From NCBI GenBank assembly GCA_050313895.1, contig JBNPMI010000009.1: 64,000 bases of DNA; one strand, 5' to 3'. Position 1 is the stretch's first letter. Each line of letters starts with the position of its first letter. A program made the position numbers and the translations under genes. Below the pieces are notes generated by a model. That model was not told the DNA's origin. It searched no databases and worked only from the letters and a program-made list of their open reading frames with translations. This document shows, piece by piece, positions 1 through 8,805 of the stretch. This stretch comes from JALFST01 sp022779285 (GTDB taxonomy: Bacteria > Bacillota > Clostridia > Tissierellales > Peptoniphilaceae).

Positions 1-751
1 GTTTATCCGCCACGATCTGCGTTGCATATCCCTTTCCTACAGCACCGAGATCCAAGCTCATCCCTTCCTCCTCAAGAAAAATCGTCTGATTTGCTTCATC
101 CAGCTTCACCTTGTGGATATCGGTATGCCGATTGGCTTTCTCCAGCTGCTCCTGAGTCGGTAAATCGGCAGCAGTGGCCTTCTCCGCATTCGTCTTTTCA
201 CCATCCTCCGTCACATAGCCCACACGATCGCGCACGTCATGCCATAAGCGCAATACGGGGCCCATCGCAATATTCACCTTTCCAAGCGTCCGATCATAAT
301 TGTCCACCGCAAATTGAACACAGGAAAACAGATCCGCATTCACTTTTACCGCTTCCTTGCCCGCTTTTTGATTTACGGTATCGATGTTGATCTCTCCGTC
401 ATAGGAGTTGTAGTTGTCATAGAGCTTATGCAAGCGTTGAAATTCCGTATGCGCATATTCGACGATTTCCTTAAATTCCTCCTCTGATCCGGTATAGACC
501 GTCACTTGGATGATCGTGTCAAAGGTGTCGTAAAATGTGCCTGTATTTTTATAGTATTTCGTTCCGTCCGGCGCAGCTACCTCGGTGCCTTCATTGTATG
601 CAACGGTTTTTTTCAAGTCCTCCGTTGTCAGAGCGCCGGAAGACACTGCACTCTTTTCTGAAACGGAGCCTTCCGTTTTTTGAGACTGCCCGCATCCTCC
701 TAAAAATAGAAATCCGGCCAATGCCATGGCCATCCATTTTTTATGCTTCAT
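1..751 (-). CDS. apbE: FAD:protein FMN transferase, ApbE family lipoprotein (3' end outside window)
   Basis: The reading frame is open from an ATG at 749-751 to the window edge, so about 250 N-terminal residues are visible and the C-terminus is missing. Residues 1-20 form a lipoprotein signal ending GFLFLGGC, with Cys20 as the lipidated residue, so the enzyme sits outside the membrane. The visible domain has features of ApbE, including the stretch with F-D-T-I near residue 70 and DLGAVGKGYA near the visible end. ApbE enzymes attach FMN from FAD to a Thr or Ser of secreted flavoproteins. A purine-rich GGAAAGGA lies just upstream of the start. A likely substrate, an FMN-binding lipoprotein, is encoded at 33281-33658. 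The family is clear; the partner is inference. Confidence 0.9.
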   Translation of the reverse strand, partial: MKHKKWMAMALAGFLFLGGCGQSQKTEGSVSEKSAVSSGALTTEDLKKTVAYNEGTEVAAPDGTKYYKNTGTFYDTFDTIIQVTVYTGSEEEFKEIVEYAHTEFQRLHKLYDNYNSYDGEINIDTVNQKAGKEAVKVNADLFSCVQFAVDNYDRTLGKVNIAMGPVLRLWHDVRDRVGYVTEDGEKTNAEKATAADLPTQEQLEKANRHTDIHKVKLDEANQTIFLEEEGMSLDLGAVGKGYATQIVADK

Positions 752-923
752 AAAAGTCCTTTCCGCCCGCTTTGACGGGTCGTTGATTTTTTCGTCATTC
801 AATTTTAACTTGCAGAAGACAAACCTTCAACCGCATTCTCAACAGCGCCGCTTACAGGCTTTCACAAATGCAAGCGCAGCTCCTTGCGTAAAATAATATC
901 TTCTGATAGAATATTTCAAGTAC

Positions 924-997
924 GGACCATTAGCTCAGTAGGTTAGAGCGCCACGTTGACATCGTGGAGGTCGCTGGTTCGACTCCAGTGTGGTCCA
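924..997 (+). tRNA. tRNA-Val (anticodon GAC)
   Basis: A cloverleaf folds from acceptor GGACCAT to GTGGTCC plus discriminator A. The anticodon stem is CCACG/CGTGG around loop TTGACAT, giving anticodon GAC (codon GUC, valine). The T-arm carries GGTTCGACTCC. CCA is not encoded. A terminator follows within ten bases, so it is probably a single-gene transcript. Confidence 0.93.
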
Positions 998-1003
998 CTC
1001 AAT

Positions 1004-1044
1004 AATGCCCAGTCCCTGTGTTTTCAAGGGATTGGGCATTTTTT
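1004..1044 (+). terminator. rho-independent terminator after tRNA-Val
   Basis: An inverted repeat built on GCCCAGTCCCT and AGGGATTGGGC is followed by TTTTTT. The same hairpin with small changes follows tRNA-Ser at 8900-8937. Confidence 0.8.
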
Positions 1045-1119
1045 CAACGGTTTCCGAGGTTTCGTATCGTCGGTATCTGTCGATATTTGTCGGTAGAAAA
1101 CGCATCCATGCCATCAAAA
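1004..1119 (+). repeat. tRNA-linked repeat, copy 1
   Basis: This stretch resembles 8900-9003 over its whole length: the terminator hairpin, then a TTCGTATCGTCGGTAT block, then ATGCCATCAAAA. It contains three near-identical decamers in exact 10-base phase (GTCGGTATCT at 1069, GTCGATATTT at 1079, GTCGGTAGAA at 1089). Both copies begin within about ten bases of a tRNA 3' end. It may be a remnant of integration or a copied tRNA-end cassette. The rest of the gap up to the next gene holds nothing else I recognise. Confidence 0.7.
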
Positions 1120-1210
1120 CACTCTTTCCGGCTGCGGCAATATCCTTTATAATGATGAAAATTAATGATCCATTGTCTCCGTGATCCTGAAACGCAGAAA
1201 GGAAGCTCCT

Positions 1211-1960
1211 ATGAAACCTATCATCGGCATTGCCGGCGATTTTACAACCAATGACGAAATCGGCCGCACACTACACATCGGAGTGCGAGGACAGAGCTAT
1301 CAAATTCTATCTACCGATTATTTGAGCTTTCTTGGGAATTCCGGCGCTCTTCCCCTCATGATTCCCGTGTTCAACAACGGCCGTTTCCATCAGGATTATC
1401 TTGAAATGATTGATGGAATCGTATTTCCCGGAGGAACGGACATCGATCCTGTGCATTACAGGGAAACGCCTGCCCCGCAATCAGGGCTTCCCGTTCCCGA
1501 AAGAGATGTGCAGGAGCTTGCGCTGTTCAATTATGTAATGGATCACACCTCGCTTCCCATCTTCGGGATCTGCCGCGGATTGCAGCTTGCCAATGTGGCG
1601 CGAGGCGGAACGCTCTACCAGGACATTCCCTCTCAGCGCGTCGAAAGTCTGACACATGACCCGAAGAATGTGTTCAAGGACGCCCTCGTTCACAAGGTAT
1701 CTCTCGATCCCGATTCTATGCTCGCCCGATGGATCGGAACCGATGCCCTCGAAGTCAACAGCTTTCACCATCAAGCCGTGAAGAAGCTTTCTCCCGATTT
1801 TCGTGTGGTGGGAACCGCTCCCGATGGCATCATTGAGGCCATGGAATCCATAAGCAGGCCGAATGTGTTTCTTGTCCAATGGCATCCGGAGATGCTTGCG
1901 TCTACGTATCCGGCTCAGCAGAAAATTATGGACGGTTTTCTATCCCTTTGCGCAAAATGA
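1211..1960 (+). CDS. gamma-glutamyl-gamma-aminobutyrate hydrolase family protein (peptidase C26)
   Basis: This 249-residue protein is a class I glutamine-amidotransferase-like hydrolase of the PuuD group, which cleaves gamma-glutamyl amide bonds in the cytoplasm. The nucleophile elbow GICRGLQ places the catalytic Cys at residue 121, and QWHPE near residue 225 gives the His and Glu of the triad. The N-terminal PIIGI and the FPGGTDIDP stretch are also typical. The ATG at 1211 is chosen because GAAAGGAAG lies at good distance; an in-frame upstream start at 1181 lacks a site. It stands alone, between tRNA-Val and a terminator. The substrate cannot be read from the sequence. Confidence 0.88.
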   Translation: MKPIIGIAGDFTTNDEIGRTLHIGVRGQSYQILSTDYLSFLGNSGALPLMIPVFNNGRFHQDYLEMIDGIVFPGGTDIDPVHYRETPAPQSGLPVPERDVQELALFNYVMDHTSLPIFGICRGLQLANVARGGTLYQDIPSQRVESLTHDPKNVFKDALVHKVSLDPDSMLARWIGTDALEVNSFHHQAVKKLSPDFRVVGTAPDGIIEAMESISRPNVFLVQWHPEMLASTYPAQQKIMDGFLSLCAK

Positions 1961-1974
1961 AAACCGGAATCCAA

Positions 1975-2011
1975 ATCCCCCTTCCGCATTGTGCGGGAAG
2001 GGGGATTTTTC
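1975..2011 (+). terminator. terminator of the C26 hydrolase gene
   Basis: A 15-base-pair stem ATCCCCCTTCCGCA / TGCGGGAAGGGGGAT with a very short loop is followed by TTTT, 15 bases after the stop codon. Confidence 0.88.
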
Positions 2012-2079
2012 ATGCCCGGTTTCTGACGACTCCCTGTTTTTTCCGTCGTCTTGTCCGGCTGTGTACAAGATATATTTTT

Positions 2080-2499
2080 TTACAAAAGCTGTTTTTGGAT
2101 CTCATCCAAATCATTTTCCAATTGGAGAAGCATATCGATGCAATGCTCGATATCCACATGAATCCTCGGGTCTGAGAGCTTTGGATCCGCGTGCGTCCAA
2201 AGCGTTTCGAAAGAGACCGTCTCCAGCTCAATCCGCTGATCCGGCAGCACCGCTCGCACTTCATCGGGCAGGATTGTAAAAACCTCCTGCAAATAGCCGA
2301 AATGCTGTTTCACCCGGAGAATCCTGTTGTATTTATTCCGTCCGCCGACCGAAGCGAATCCCAGTGTTTCCAACCAGCCCACTCCTCGCACCTTTTTCAG
2401 CTCCGCTCGCATCTCCCGGCTCAAGCTTTGTGCCATTTGAATCGAAACGAGAGCCTCCTCTTCGGGTGATTTGGTATTTTTCCGTTCTGTACGACTCAT
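2080..2499 (-). CDS. conserved hypothetical protein encoded after recR
   Basis: I do not recognise this 139-residue protein. It is charged and soluble-looking, with no signal peptide or membrane segment. A basic N-terminus (RTERKNTK) is followed by helical stretches rich in Glu, Leu and Lys, and it ends in an acidic amphipathic helix. The ATG at 2497-2499 is preferred because GAGGGAGAG lies just before it; an upstream in-frame ATG at 2512-2514 overlaps the recR stop as ATGA. Tight spacing implies co-translation with recR, so a role near DNA repair is possible, but nothing in the sequence proves it. Confidence 0.7.
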   Translation of the reverse strand: MSRTERKNTKSPEEEALVSIQMAQSLSREMRAELKKVRGVGWLETLGFASVGGRNKYNRILRVKQHFGYLQEVFTILPDEVRAVLPDQRIELETVSFETLWTHADPKLSDPRIHVDIEHCIDMLLQLENDLDEIQKQLL

Positions 2500-2510
2500 A
2501 TATCTCTCCC

Positions 2511-3131
2511 TCATGATAGAGATCGACGATCCTCCATGGCTTTCGCCAGAGTTAACTCATCATAGAATTCAAGGCTTCCCCCTACCGGAATCCCGCTGGC
2601 GATGCGAGTCACCTTGATGGGATAGGCTTTGAGCATTTCCGCAAGAAATAAAGTGGTTGTTTCTCCTTCCACGGTGGCGGAAATCGCCAATATCACCTCT
2701 TGAATTTTATGATCCGGATCCTGTTGACTTCTCTCCACACGCATAAGCAGATCTTCCGCGCCGATCTCCTCGGGCCCCATATCCCGCATCGGCGAGAGTA
2801 AACCGTTGAGCACATGATACAGTCCCCGATAGGAGCCTCCACGTTCGATTGCGAGAAGATTCTGCACATCCTCCACGACACATACCGTAGACGTATCGCG
2901 GCTATGTGAGGCACAGATGGAACAGATGTCCCCTTCCGTGATGTTTCCGCATATACGGCAGCGATGAACCTTTTCTGCGACCTCCAGCAGTGCACCCGCA
3001 AAGTCCCTTGCCTGCTGCGGATCCCGATTGACCAGATGCAACGCAAGCCGCTGGGCGGTTTTCTTACCGATGGTCGGCAAACGCCGAAATTCATTGACCA
3101 GCTTCTCCAGAGATTCCGGAAATTCGTTCAT
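2511..3131 (-). CDS. recR: recombination protein RecR
   Basis: This 206-residue protein is the RecR subunit of RecFOR, which loads RecA at gapped DNA. The order is as expected: an N-terminal helix-hairpin-helix (LPTIGKKTAQRLA), a C4 zinc finger with Cys58, Cys61, Cys70 and Cys73, then a Toprim domain with VVED and the later GGSLEF region. It lies 33 bases behind the YbaB gene, in the classical dnaX-ybaB-recR order. Length is close to the family norm of about 200. The start is the ATG at 3131. Confidence 0.97.
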   Translation of the reverse strand: MNEFPESLEKLVNEFRRLPTIGKKTAQRLALHLVNRDPQQARDFAGALLEVAEKVHRCRICGNITEGDICSICASHSRDTSTVCVVEDVQNLLAIERGGSYRGLYHVLNGLLSPMRDMGPEEIGAEDLLMRVERSQQDPDHKIQEVILAISATVEGETTTLFLAEMLKAYPIKVTRIASGIPVGGSLEFYDELTLAKAMEDRRSLS

Positions 3132-3164
3132 TCTCTCACCTCATTCACTGCTCACGCATCCGTT

Positions 3165-3500
3165 TTACAGTCCCGGGATATTTAAGCCGCCCGTGAGCTT
3201 TCCCATTTCCTTTTCATTCAAGGCTGTGGCCTGTGCAATGGCATCGTTGATGGCTACCATGATCATATCCTGGAGCATCTCCACATCCTCCGGATCCACA
3301 ATTTCAGGATCCAAAGTAATTCCCAAGATCTCCCGCTTGCCATTTATGCGAACCTTCACGGCGCCGCCCCCGGAGGAAGCCTCAAGCTCCGTCTGATCGA
3401 TCATCTCCTGTGCTTCTTCCATTTTCTTTTGCATTTTCTGCATTTGGCGAACCATGCTGTTCATATTGCCGCCACCGAATCCGTTAAAACCCCGTCCCAT
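3165..3500 (-). CDS. YbaB/EbfC family nucleoid-associated protein
   Basis: This 111-residue protein is a small DNA-binding dimer of the YbaB/EbfC family. It begins with a Gly- and Asn-rich stretch followed by MVRQMQKMQKKMEEAQEMI, the Met- and Lys-rich helix typical of the family. A beta-rich core with GGGAVKVRINGKREI follows, and it ends in a helix with DAIAQA. It sits between dnaX and recR as in most Bacillota and is probably transcribed with them. The usual proposal is nucleoid shaping linked to DNA repair; nothing here adds to that. Confidence 0.95.
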   Translation of the reverse strand: MGRGFNGFGGGNMNSMVRQMQKMQKKMEEAQEMIDQTELEASSGGGAVKVRINGKREILGITLDPEIVDPEDVEMLQDMIMVAINDAIAQATALNEKEMGKLTGGLNIPGL

Positions 3501-3557
3501 AAATTCTCCTTTTCTTCATTCCGTTTTTCTTATTTTACACGACGTTTCCAAGAGGAA

Positions 3558-5378
3558 CTACTTTTTTCGTATTTCCAAAAGTCTTTGAGGAATTTTTTCT
3601 TTCAAAAGCTGAAGCGCCTCATCCGCCGGATCGGAAGCAGGCTCCTGCTCTCCCGCTCCGAAATCCCTGTTCCGGGAAGCTTGTGAGGAAATCACTTCCG
3701 ACGAATCTGCCTTCGGACTTGCCGATATTTCCGTTCCGTCCCTCAATATCCTATCCCTTCCGTCTGCCGGAGGCATATCTCCTGTACCCTGAAATTCAAC
3801 GAAAATGCGCTTTCCCGCAATCTCACTGTAAATCTCCGACAAGGCGTTTGCGTGCTTTTCTATCACGCTCCTGACAATGCTGTCTTCCGGATAAATAAAA
3901 ACAAAATGGTCTTTTTGGAAGATGACTCTTTCATATTTTCCCATGAAAGCAGGAGGAAAAAGCGCCCTCTGCATCACCATTTCCGAAATCTCCGCATGAT
4001 GCCTGCGAAGCCAAAGCTCCGGATTGTGCTCCGGATCCTCTGCATCAGGCTTCTTTTCCGCTGCGGCTTCCGCCTTTGTCTCTCTTTTGTCCTGTACAGA
4101 ATCTTTTTGTGCTGCCTTCTGTGGAGCCGGCATCTTCTTTTGGATCGGTTCTTTGAGCTCCGGCTCTGCGGCCTTAGACGCTGTGGTCTCGCATGATGCC
4201 GACTCGGATGCCGTGAATTCCGGCGCAGAGCTTGCCGGCTTTCCATCAGAATTCTCCCTGATTTGCTTCTTCTCTCCGGACGAAACAGAAGCCTCTTCGG
4301 AATCGGAAATCAGTTGAGCAATACCGGCCTCCAGCAAAACCGAAGAAAAGTCCGATTTTCGCATCCAAAGCTCCGTCTCAATCAATTGCTGTGTGGCCTG
4401 CAAAAGCCTGGATACGGAAACCGGGGCGACCATTGCCCGCATATCTCCGCGCTGATCCGCATCCAACGGCAACGGAAGAGAAGCTCCTCCACCTTTGATT
4501 AACAAAAGCAGGCGCCAATACTCAAGCCACTCCTTCAACAGGATATGGGCGTCCTTGCCGTTCTGCAAAAGAGCTTCGACTTGCTGAAACGCTGCAGGAA
4601 GGTCATCGGCAAGCACCGCTTGTGTAAGCGTAGTCAGCGATCGATATCCCACCGTTCCGAGAACGGCATCCACAATCTCCTGTGTGATTGTCGTCTTCCC
4701 TGACGCCAGCACCTGATCAAGCAAGGACAAGGCATCGCGCATGGCTCCATCCGCTGCAATCGCGATGGAATGAAGAGCATCCGGATAAATATCCAGGCCG
4801 GCCTCACCCGCCACATATTGCACTTCTTTTTCAATGTCCGCAAGCTCCAGACGCTTGAATTCATACCGCTGTGTGCGGGATAAAATCGTCACCGGAATGC
4901 GCTCCATTTCGGTCGTTGCCAAAATAAAGATCAGATGCTCAGGAGGCTCCTCCATGATTTTGAGAAGCGCATTAAATCCCTCATTGGTGATCATATGCGC
5001 CTCATCGATAATATACACTTTATATTTCAGAAGAGTCGGGGGATAGATCACATTGTCACGAAGCTCTCGAATGTCATCAATACGCCGATTGGAGGCCGCA
5101 TCCATCTCCACAACATCCATGGTGGTTTCCTCAAGAATTGCCCGGCAATTCTCGCATTCATTGCAGGGATTGCCATTCACAGGATGCAAGCAATTGACGG
5201 CACGTGCAAGGATCTTGGCACATGAGGTCTTTCCCGTACCTCGTGTGCCCGCAAAAAGATATGCATGTGCAGGTGTTCGGCTTTGCACTTGATTTTTCAG
5301 AACTCTGGTGATGTGATCCTGCCCCAGGACCGCATCGAAGGTTTGTGGGCGATAGGCCCGATACAAGGCTTTTTTCAT
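3558..5378 (-). CDS. dnaX: DNA polymerase III subunit tau/gamma
   Basis: This 606-residue clamp-loader ATPase has Walker A GTRGTGKTS (Lys50), a zinc module with Cys63, Cys72, Cys75 and Cys78, Walker B with IIDEAHM near residue 123, and a sensor 1 ILATTE. The C-terminal third holds a long Ala-, Glu- and Lys-rich linker (about 380-470) and the tau-type tail. The ATG at 5378 is preferred, since MKKALYRAYRP is the normal start and GGGAGAAA precedes it; in-frame codons further upstream are not family-like. I saw no clear A-AAA-AAG slippery site, so a shorter gamma product is not supported. It heads the dnaX-ybaB-recR run. Confidence 0.96.
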   Translation of the reverse strand: MKKALYRAYRPQTFDAVLGQDHITRVLKNQVQSRTPAHAYLFAGTRGTGKTSCAKILARAVNCLHPVNGNPCNECENCRAILEETTMDVVEMDAASNRRIDDIRELRDNVIYPPTLLKYKVYIIDEAHMITNEGFNALLKIMEEPPEHLIFILATTEMERIPVTILSRTQRYEFKRLELADIEKEVQYVAGEAGLDIYPDALHSIAIAADGAMRDALSLLDQVLASGKTTITQEIVDAVLGTVGYRSLTTLTQAVLADDLPAAFQQVEALLQNGKDAHILLKEWLEYWRLLLLIKGGGASLPLPLDADQRGDMRAMVAPVSVSRLLQATQQLIETELWMRKSDFSSVLLEAGIAQLISDSEEASVSSGEKKQIRENSDGKPASSAPEFTASESASCETTASKAAEPELKEPIQKKMPAPQKAAQKDSVQDKRETKAEAAAEKKPDAEDPEHNPELWLRRHHAEISEMVMQRALFPPAFMGKYERVIFQKDHFVFIYPEDSIVRSVIEKHANALSEIYSEIAGKRIFVEFQGTGDMPPADGRDRILRDGTEISASPKADSSEVISSQASRNRDFGAGEQEPASDPADEALQLLKEKIPQRLLEIRKK

Positions 5379-5415
5379 TTTTTTCTCCCGAAAGCAATTT
5401 TGCGAATTCAGAATT

Positions 5416-6807
5416 CTATGATTTTTGAGCAAGCGTTCTGCGCATGGGCTGCGTGGTTTTTCTCAGCCAGATTACGTTGATCAGCCCCTTTCCGATACTG
5501 GTTGCGCTCATCGCTATCCAGATACCGTATACTCCGAACCTCGGCATCAGAAGATAGCCGAGGGGAATCCGGCAAAGATTGAGCAGAATGCTGGTCAATG
5601 CCGGCGGCACGGTTTTTCCTAACCCGTTGAAGCCGGAGCCCGCAGCCGTTTCCAGCGATATAAATGGCTGTGAAATGCCGAAGATCAAGAGATAAGTTTC
5701 TCCGAGCACATGGGCCTGCGCATCATTCGGAATAAACGCCGCGAAGATGGATTTTCCGAACAGAACGAATATCAAGAGAACACCGGTTCCCAACGACGTC
5801 AAAAGGAAAATGGTCATACGCATGATTTTCAGCACGCGTTCGGTATGTCCTGCTCCTACATTCTGCGCCACCATGGCCGTATTGGCCGCACCGAATCCCT
5901 CCACGGTCATCCAGTTGATGCTTTCCATCTGGCTTCCTAAAGTGGCAACCGCTGCCGCTACCGCACCGAATGAAGACACCATGCGCTGCAACACCGCAGA
6001 AATCCCGCTGAAGGTCAGAGATAAAAAGAATACGGGAAGGCCTAATTGAATCATGTGCCTGATCGTGCTACGATTTGGCCGAATGGCATGAATTGCGGCG
6101 CCGATAATGGCAAGCGGCTGTGCATGAATTCCTTCTTTTTCCACGTTTTTTGCATGAAGCACAAAAAGAAGAAACACGAGGATCTGCGCCGAGATGGTTG
6201 CCAGCGCCGCACCGGCGATTCGCATTCCATGCAATGAACCTATGCCGAAAATAAGGATCGGATCCAAAATCATATTCGTGATCAGACCCGCACCGTTGAT
6301 ATAAAACGGAATTCTTGAATTTCCCAAGCTCTGATAGGCTTGCGAGAAAGCAAAATGCATCATCATAAAGGGAATCCCTATCAGGGCAATTTTTCCGTAT
6401 TCCATGGCAAGTACATTGACAGATTCGGGCAGTCCGAAAAGATGAATGAAGGGATTTAAGATGAGCATTCCCAGCAGGCCGCAGGCAATTGCCAGAAGAG
6501 CAGACAGTTGAAGCCCGTTGGAGAGCGTAGACACCACTTTTGCAGGATCCGATTGTCTTCCGTATTCCTGTGCTACCATAACACTGATTCCGGTGCGTCC
6601 GATTGTCGCAACAGCATCACCGATCCATCCCAAAAAACCGATAATTCCTACGGCGGCGACGGCATCGCTATGCAATCTTCCAATCCAAAAGAGATCCGTC
6701 AGGGTATATAAGGTTGTCAGTAACGAGGTCAACATTAAAGGAGCCGCAAACCGCATAAGCGTCGGTAAAATCGGCCCCTGTAATAAATTCAATCGATTCT
6801 TATCCAT
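5416..6807 (-). CDS. MATE family multidrug/cation efflux transporter
   Basis: This 463-residue integral membrane protein has about twelve hydrophobic segments in two halves, as in MatE antiporters of the NorM/DinF superfamily, which export drugs or metabolites against Na+ or H+. The opening NRLNLLQGPILPTLMRFAAPL and the TDLFWIGRL motif in the first helices are characteristic. The ATG at 6807 gives the family-like N-terminus; an ATG at 6834, overlapping the upstream gene, is a possible alternative because neither start has a strong binding site. It lies in a leftward run ending in dnaX. Substrate unknown. Confidence 0.9.
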   Translation of the reverse strand: MDKNRLNLLQGPILPTLMRFAAPLMLTSLLTTLYTLTDLFWIGRLHSDAVAAVGIIGFLGWIGDAVATIGRTGISVMVAQEYGRQSDPAKVVSTLSNGLQLSALLAIACGLLGMLILNPFIHLFGLPESVNVLAMEYGKIALIGIPFMMMHFAFSQAYQSLGNSRIPFYINGAGLITNMILDPILIFGIGSLHGMRIAGAALATISAQILVFLLFVLHAKNVEKEGIHAQPLAIIGAAIHAIRPNRSTIRHMIQLGLPVFFLSLTFSGISAVLQRMVSSFGAVAAAVATLGSQMESINWMTVEGFGAANTAMVAQNVGAGHTERVLKIMRMTIFLLTSLGTGVLLIFVLFGKSIFAAFIPNDAQAHVLGETYLLIFGISQPFISLETAAGSGFNGLGKTVPPALTSILLNLCRIPLGYLLMPRFGVYGIWIAMSATSIGKGLINVIWLRKTTQPMRRTLAQKS

Positions 6808-6823
6808 TACACTGCATGCACGC

Positions 6824-7141
6824 TTATACCACACATACGCTCACATCGCGGCATTCCAGCCCAAGCATGGATGTCACCTCGCGGCGTACCGCCACCTGAA
6901 CCTGCTCAATCACATCGCGAATGGATTCTCCCAAGGCAACGTGGATGGTCAGGGTTGTCTCCAAAACGCCCTCTTCCGTGGAAGTCAAAAGAAAGCGATC
7001 ATATCCGCGGCGCAGACGATTTGTCTGAGGATCCAGTCCATATACTTCCTCAACACCGTCAACACGTGCTGCTGCGGAAGCGATCAGCAAATCCACGACC
7101 TCATTGGCAATGCGGCATGTGCCGCCCTCAAATTGTTTCAT
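6824..7141 (-). CDS. Asp23/Gls24 family protein
   Basis: This 105-residue protein matches the Asp23/Gls24 family: an N-terminal stretch EVVDLLIASAAARVDGVEEV, then a central basic turn, and the beta-rich LTIHVALGESIRDVIEQVQ before a conserved VTSMLGLEC segment. Family members are linked to cell-envelope stress and alkaline shock. Its start codon overlaps the end of the HAD gene by 14 bases, so the two are probably translationally coupled. Confidence 0.9.
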   Translation of the reverse strand: MKQFEGGTCRIANEVVDLLIASAAARVDGVEEVYGLDPQTNRLRRGYDRFLLTSTEEGVLETTLTIHVALGESIRDVIEQVQVAVRREVTSMLGLECRDVSVCVV

Positions 7142-7808
7142 TATCTTCTCCTTCCCATTGATTCAGCCACAGCTCAGCATCAAACGTTTCAAAGCTTTCT
7201 ATAAAAGTATCCGCGTGACGCTTTATGGCTTCCGTATTCTGTTCCCCGCTTAAATCTTGAACTCCGACCGTTTTGCATCCCAGCTGTTTTGCTGCGATCA
7301 AAGCATAAAGCGCGTCATCAAAAAGAGCCATATCCTTTGGAGGAACGCCGAACCGCTGCGATGCAGAAGCAAAATAATCCATATCGTTTTTGTTATACCC
7401 GTTGGAGGATGCGCTGTATACAAAATCAAAGTATCTGCGCAGTCCTGTAAAATCAATGGCTTTGTCTGCCAGCTCCTGCATGGTGGCCGTTCCTACGCCC
7501 AACGGAATCCCCCGTTGATGGAAATACTCCAGTGTCTGAATGACTCCCGGACAGAGCTGTACCTCAGAGGTATAAAAGCGTTCCATATAATCGTGGATAT
7601 GCTTCCATGCCTTCGGAATATCCACAGGAATATTGTACATCTTTTTGACCAGTGAAAGGGCCTCTTCCAGTCCGGATGTAACCAGCAGATCATAGTCAAT
7701 CATATCGCGTGGGATATTGAGCGCGTCAAAGACGCCGCTTTCTGCAGCATGCCATGCGTGCATGGATGCCAGCATCGTTCCATCCATGTCAAAAAGTATC
7801 GCCTTCAT
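7128..7808 (-). CDS. HAD superfamily hydrolase (phosphoglycolate phosphatase / beta-phosphoglucomutase type)
   Basis: This 226-residue HAD enzyme has motif I FDMDGT with nucleophile Asp7 and acid-base Asp9, motif II with TAT near residue 113, Lys and a DDA box near 170 for Mg2+. The inserted helical cap lies between motif I and residue 85, the arrangement of subfamily I phosphatases. The substrate could be a sugar phosphate or phosphoglycolate. It is the first gene of the leftward run that continues into Asp23, MATE and dnaX, and it is divergent from murI. Confidence 0.9.
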   Translation of the reverse strand: MKAILFDMDGTMLASMHAWHAAESGVFDALNIPRDMIDYDLLVTSGLEEALSLVKKMYNIPVDIPKAWKHIHDYMERFYTSEVQLCPGVIQTLEYFHQRGIPLGVGTATMQELADKAIDFTGLRRYFDFVYSASSNGYNKNDMDYFASASQRFGVPPKDMALFDDALYALIAAKQLGCKTVGVQDLSGEQNTEAIKRHADTFIESFETFDAELWLNQWEGEDNETI

Positions 7809-7825
7809 ATTTCCTCCTTCAATGT

Positions 7826-7855
7826 TTCACTTCAGTATACCAAAAAGCGTATAAT
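7826..7855 (+). promoter_or_regulatory. candidate promoter of murI
   Basis: A perfect TATAAT at 7850-7855 is preceded by TTCACT at 7826-7831 with an 18-base spacer. It lies 30 bases before the murI start in the divergent gap. Confidence 0.5.
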
Positions 7856-7885
7856 ATAAGAAATCTTATCGAGAAAAGGTGAAAT

Positions 7886-8725
7886 ATGCAAAGCAATAGA
7901 CACATCCATGGATTTCGAATCGGCATGTTTGACTCCGGTCTGGGCGGGCTGACCGTCCTTTCCGAATGTGCGCGTCGTTTTCCTGATAACGCTTATTTTT
8001 TTATAGGAGACAATGCCAATGCTCCTTATGGAGACCGCAAGCGTGACGAGCTGCGCGTCCTCAGCAATCGGCTTGTTCGACATCTGCAAAAGCAATCTTT
8101 AGATGTTCTGATTGTCGCCTGCAATACCATCTCTTCACTTTTTATTGAAGATCTGCAAAGAGATCTGCCCTTTCCCGTCATCGGTATGATTTCTTCCGGC
8201 GCCGGTGCTGCCGTGGATACCTGGAAACAAAGTGCCGTCTCCCCCGTCATCGGCGTTTTGGCCACGCAGGCCACAGTCGAATCTCATGTATATCAAAAAA
8301 CGATCCGATCCCTGGAGCCGTCTCTCCATGTCAAGGAGCTTGCTTGCCCTGCCTTTACCATTGCTCTGGAATCGGAAGATCAGAGTCCCCGGGAGGAGCT
8401 TGCCATGGTAAACGAGGCCTTACGCTCCTGGAAAAAGAATCCTCCGCCCGTAATCGTCCTTGGCTGTACGCATTTCCCCTATCTTCAGGATGCCTTGGCG
8501 CTCTCCCTGGATAAAAATGTGATTTGGGTCAATCCGGCGGTACGTGTTGCAGATCGGCTTGCGAAAATTCTGGAAACGCAATCTCCTCACCGTCCCGTTC
8601 GGCAAGGATTTCTGCAATTGGAAACCACAGGTTCCCCTGAACGTATCGCGTCCGGTATTCAGCGGCTTTCACTCAATGCCCTCGGAATCCCCATGCATAT
8701 TTCCCGTGTCCATCTTATAGAGTAG
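7886..8725 (+). CDS. murI: glutamate racemase
   Basis: This 279-residue cofactor-independent racemase makes D-glutamate for peptidoglycan. It begins with the family signature FDSGLGGLTVL, carries GDNANAPYGDR, and has the two catalytic cysteines: Cys79 in VACNTIS and Cys194 in LGCTHFPYL. Length is normal. It reads rightward from its own promoter and is followed by tRNA-Ser, about 80 bases downstream, without an obvious terminator between. Confidence 0.96.
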   Translation: MQSNRHIHGFRIGMFDSGLGGLTVLSECARRFPDNAYFFIGDNANAPYGDRKRDELRVLSNRLVRHLQKQSLDVLIVACNTISSLFIEDLQRDLPFPVIGMISSGAGAAVDTWKQSAVSPVIGVLATQATVESHVYQKTIRSLEPSLHVKELACPAFTIALESEDQSPREELAMVNEALRSWKKNPPPVIVLGCTHFPYLQDALALSLDKNVIWVNPAVRVADRLAKILETQSPHRPVRQGFLQLETTGSPERIASGIQRLSLNALGIPMHISRVHLIE

Positions 8726-8805
8726 CTTACAAAATTTCATCATTCTCCGACGCCCTGCTTGCAGTTTTCTTCATCTTACGATATCATGTTTGGCGTATCT
8801 TTTGT

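Noticed and set aside
1481..1885. Long antisense frame within the C26 hydrolase gene
   Set aside because: It is the mirror of a real gene with clear family motifs and has no start site of its own.
3558..5378. Programmed frameshift in dnaX making a gamma product
   Set aside because: No clear slippery heptamer with a downstream hairpin was seen in the expected part of the gene.
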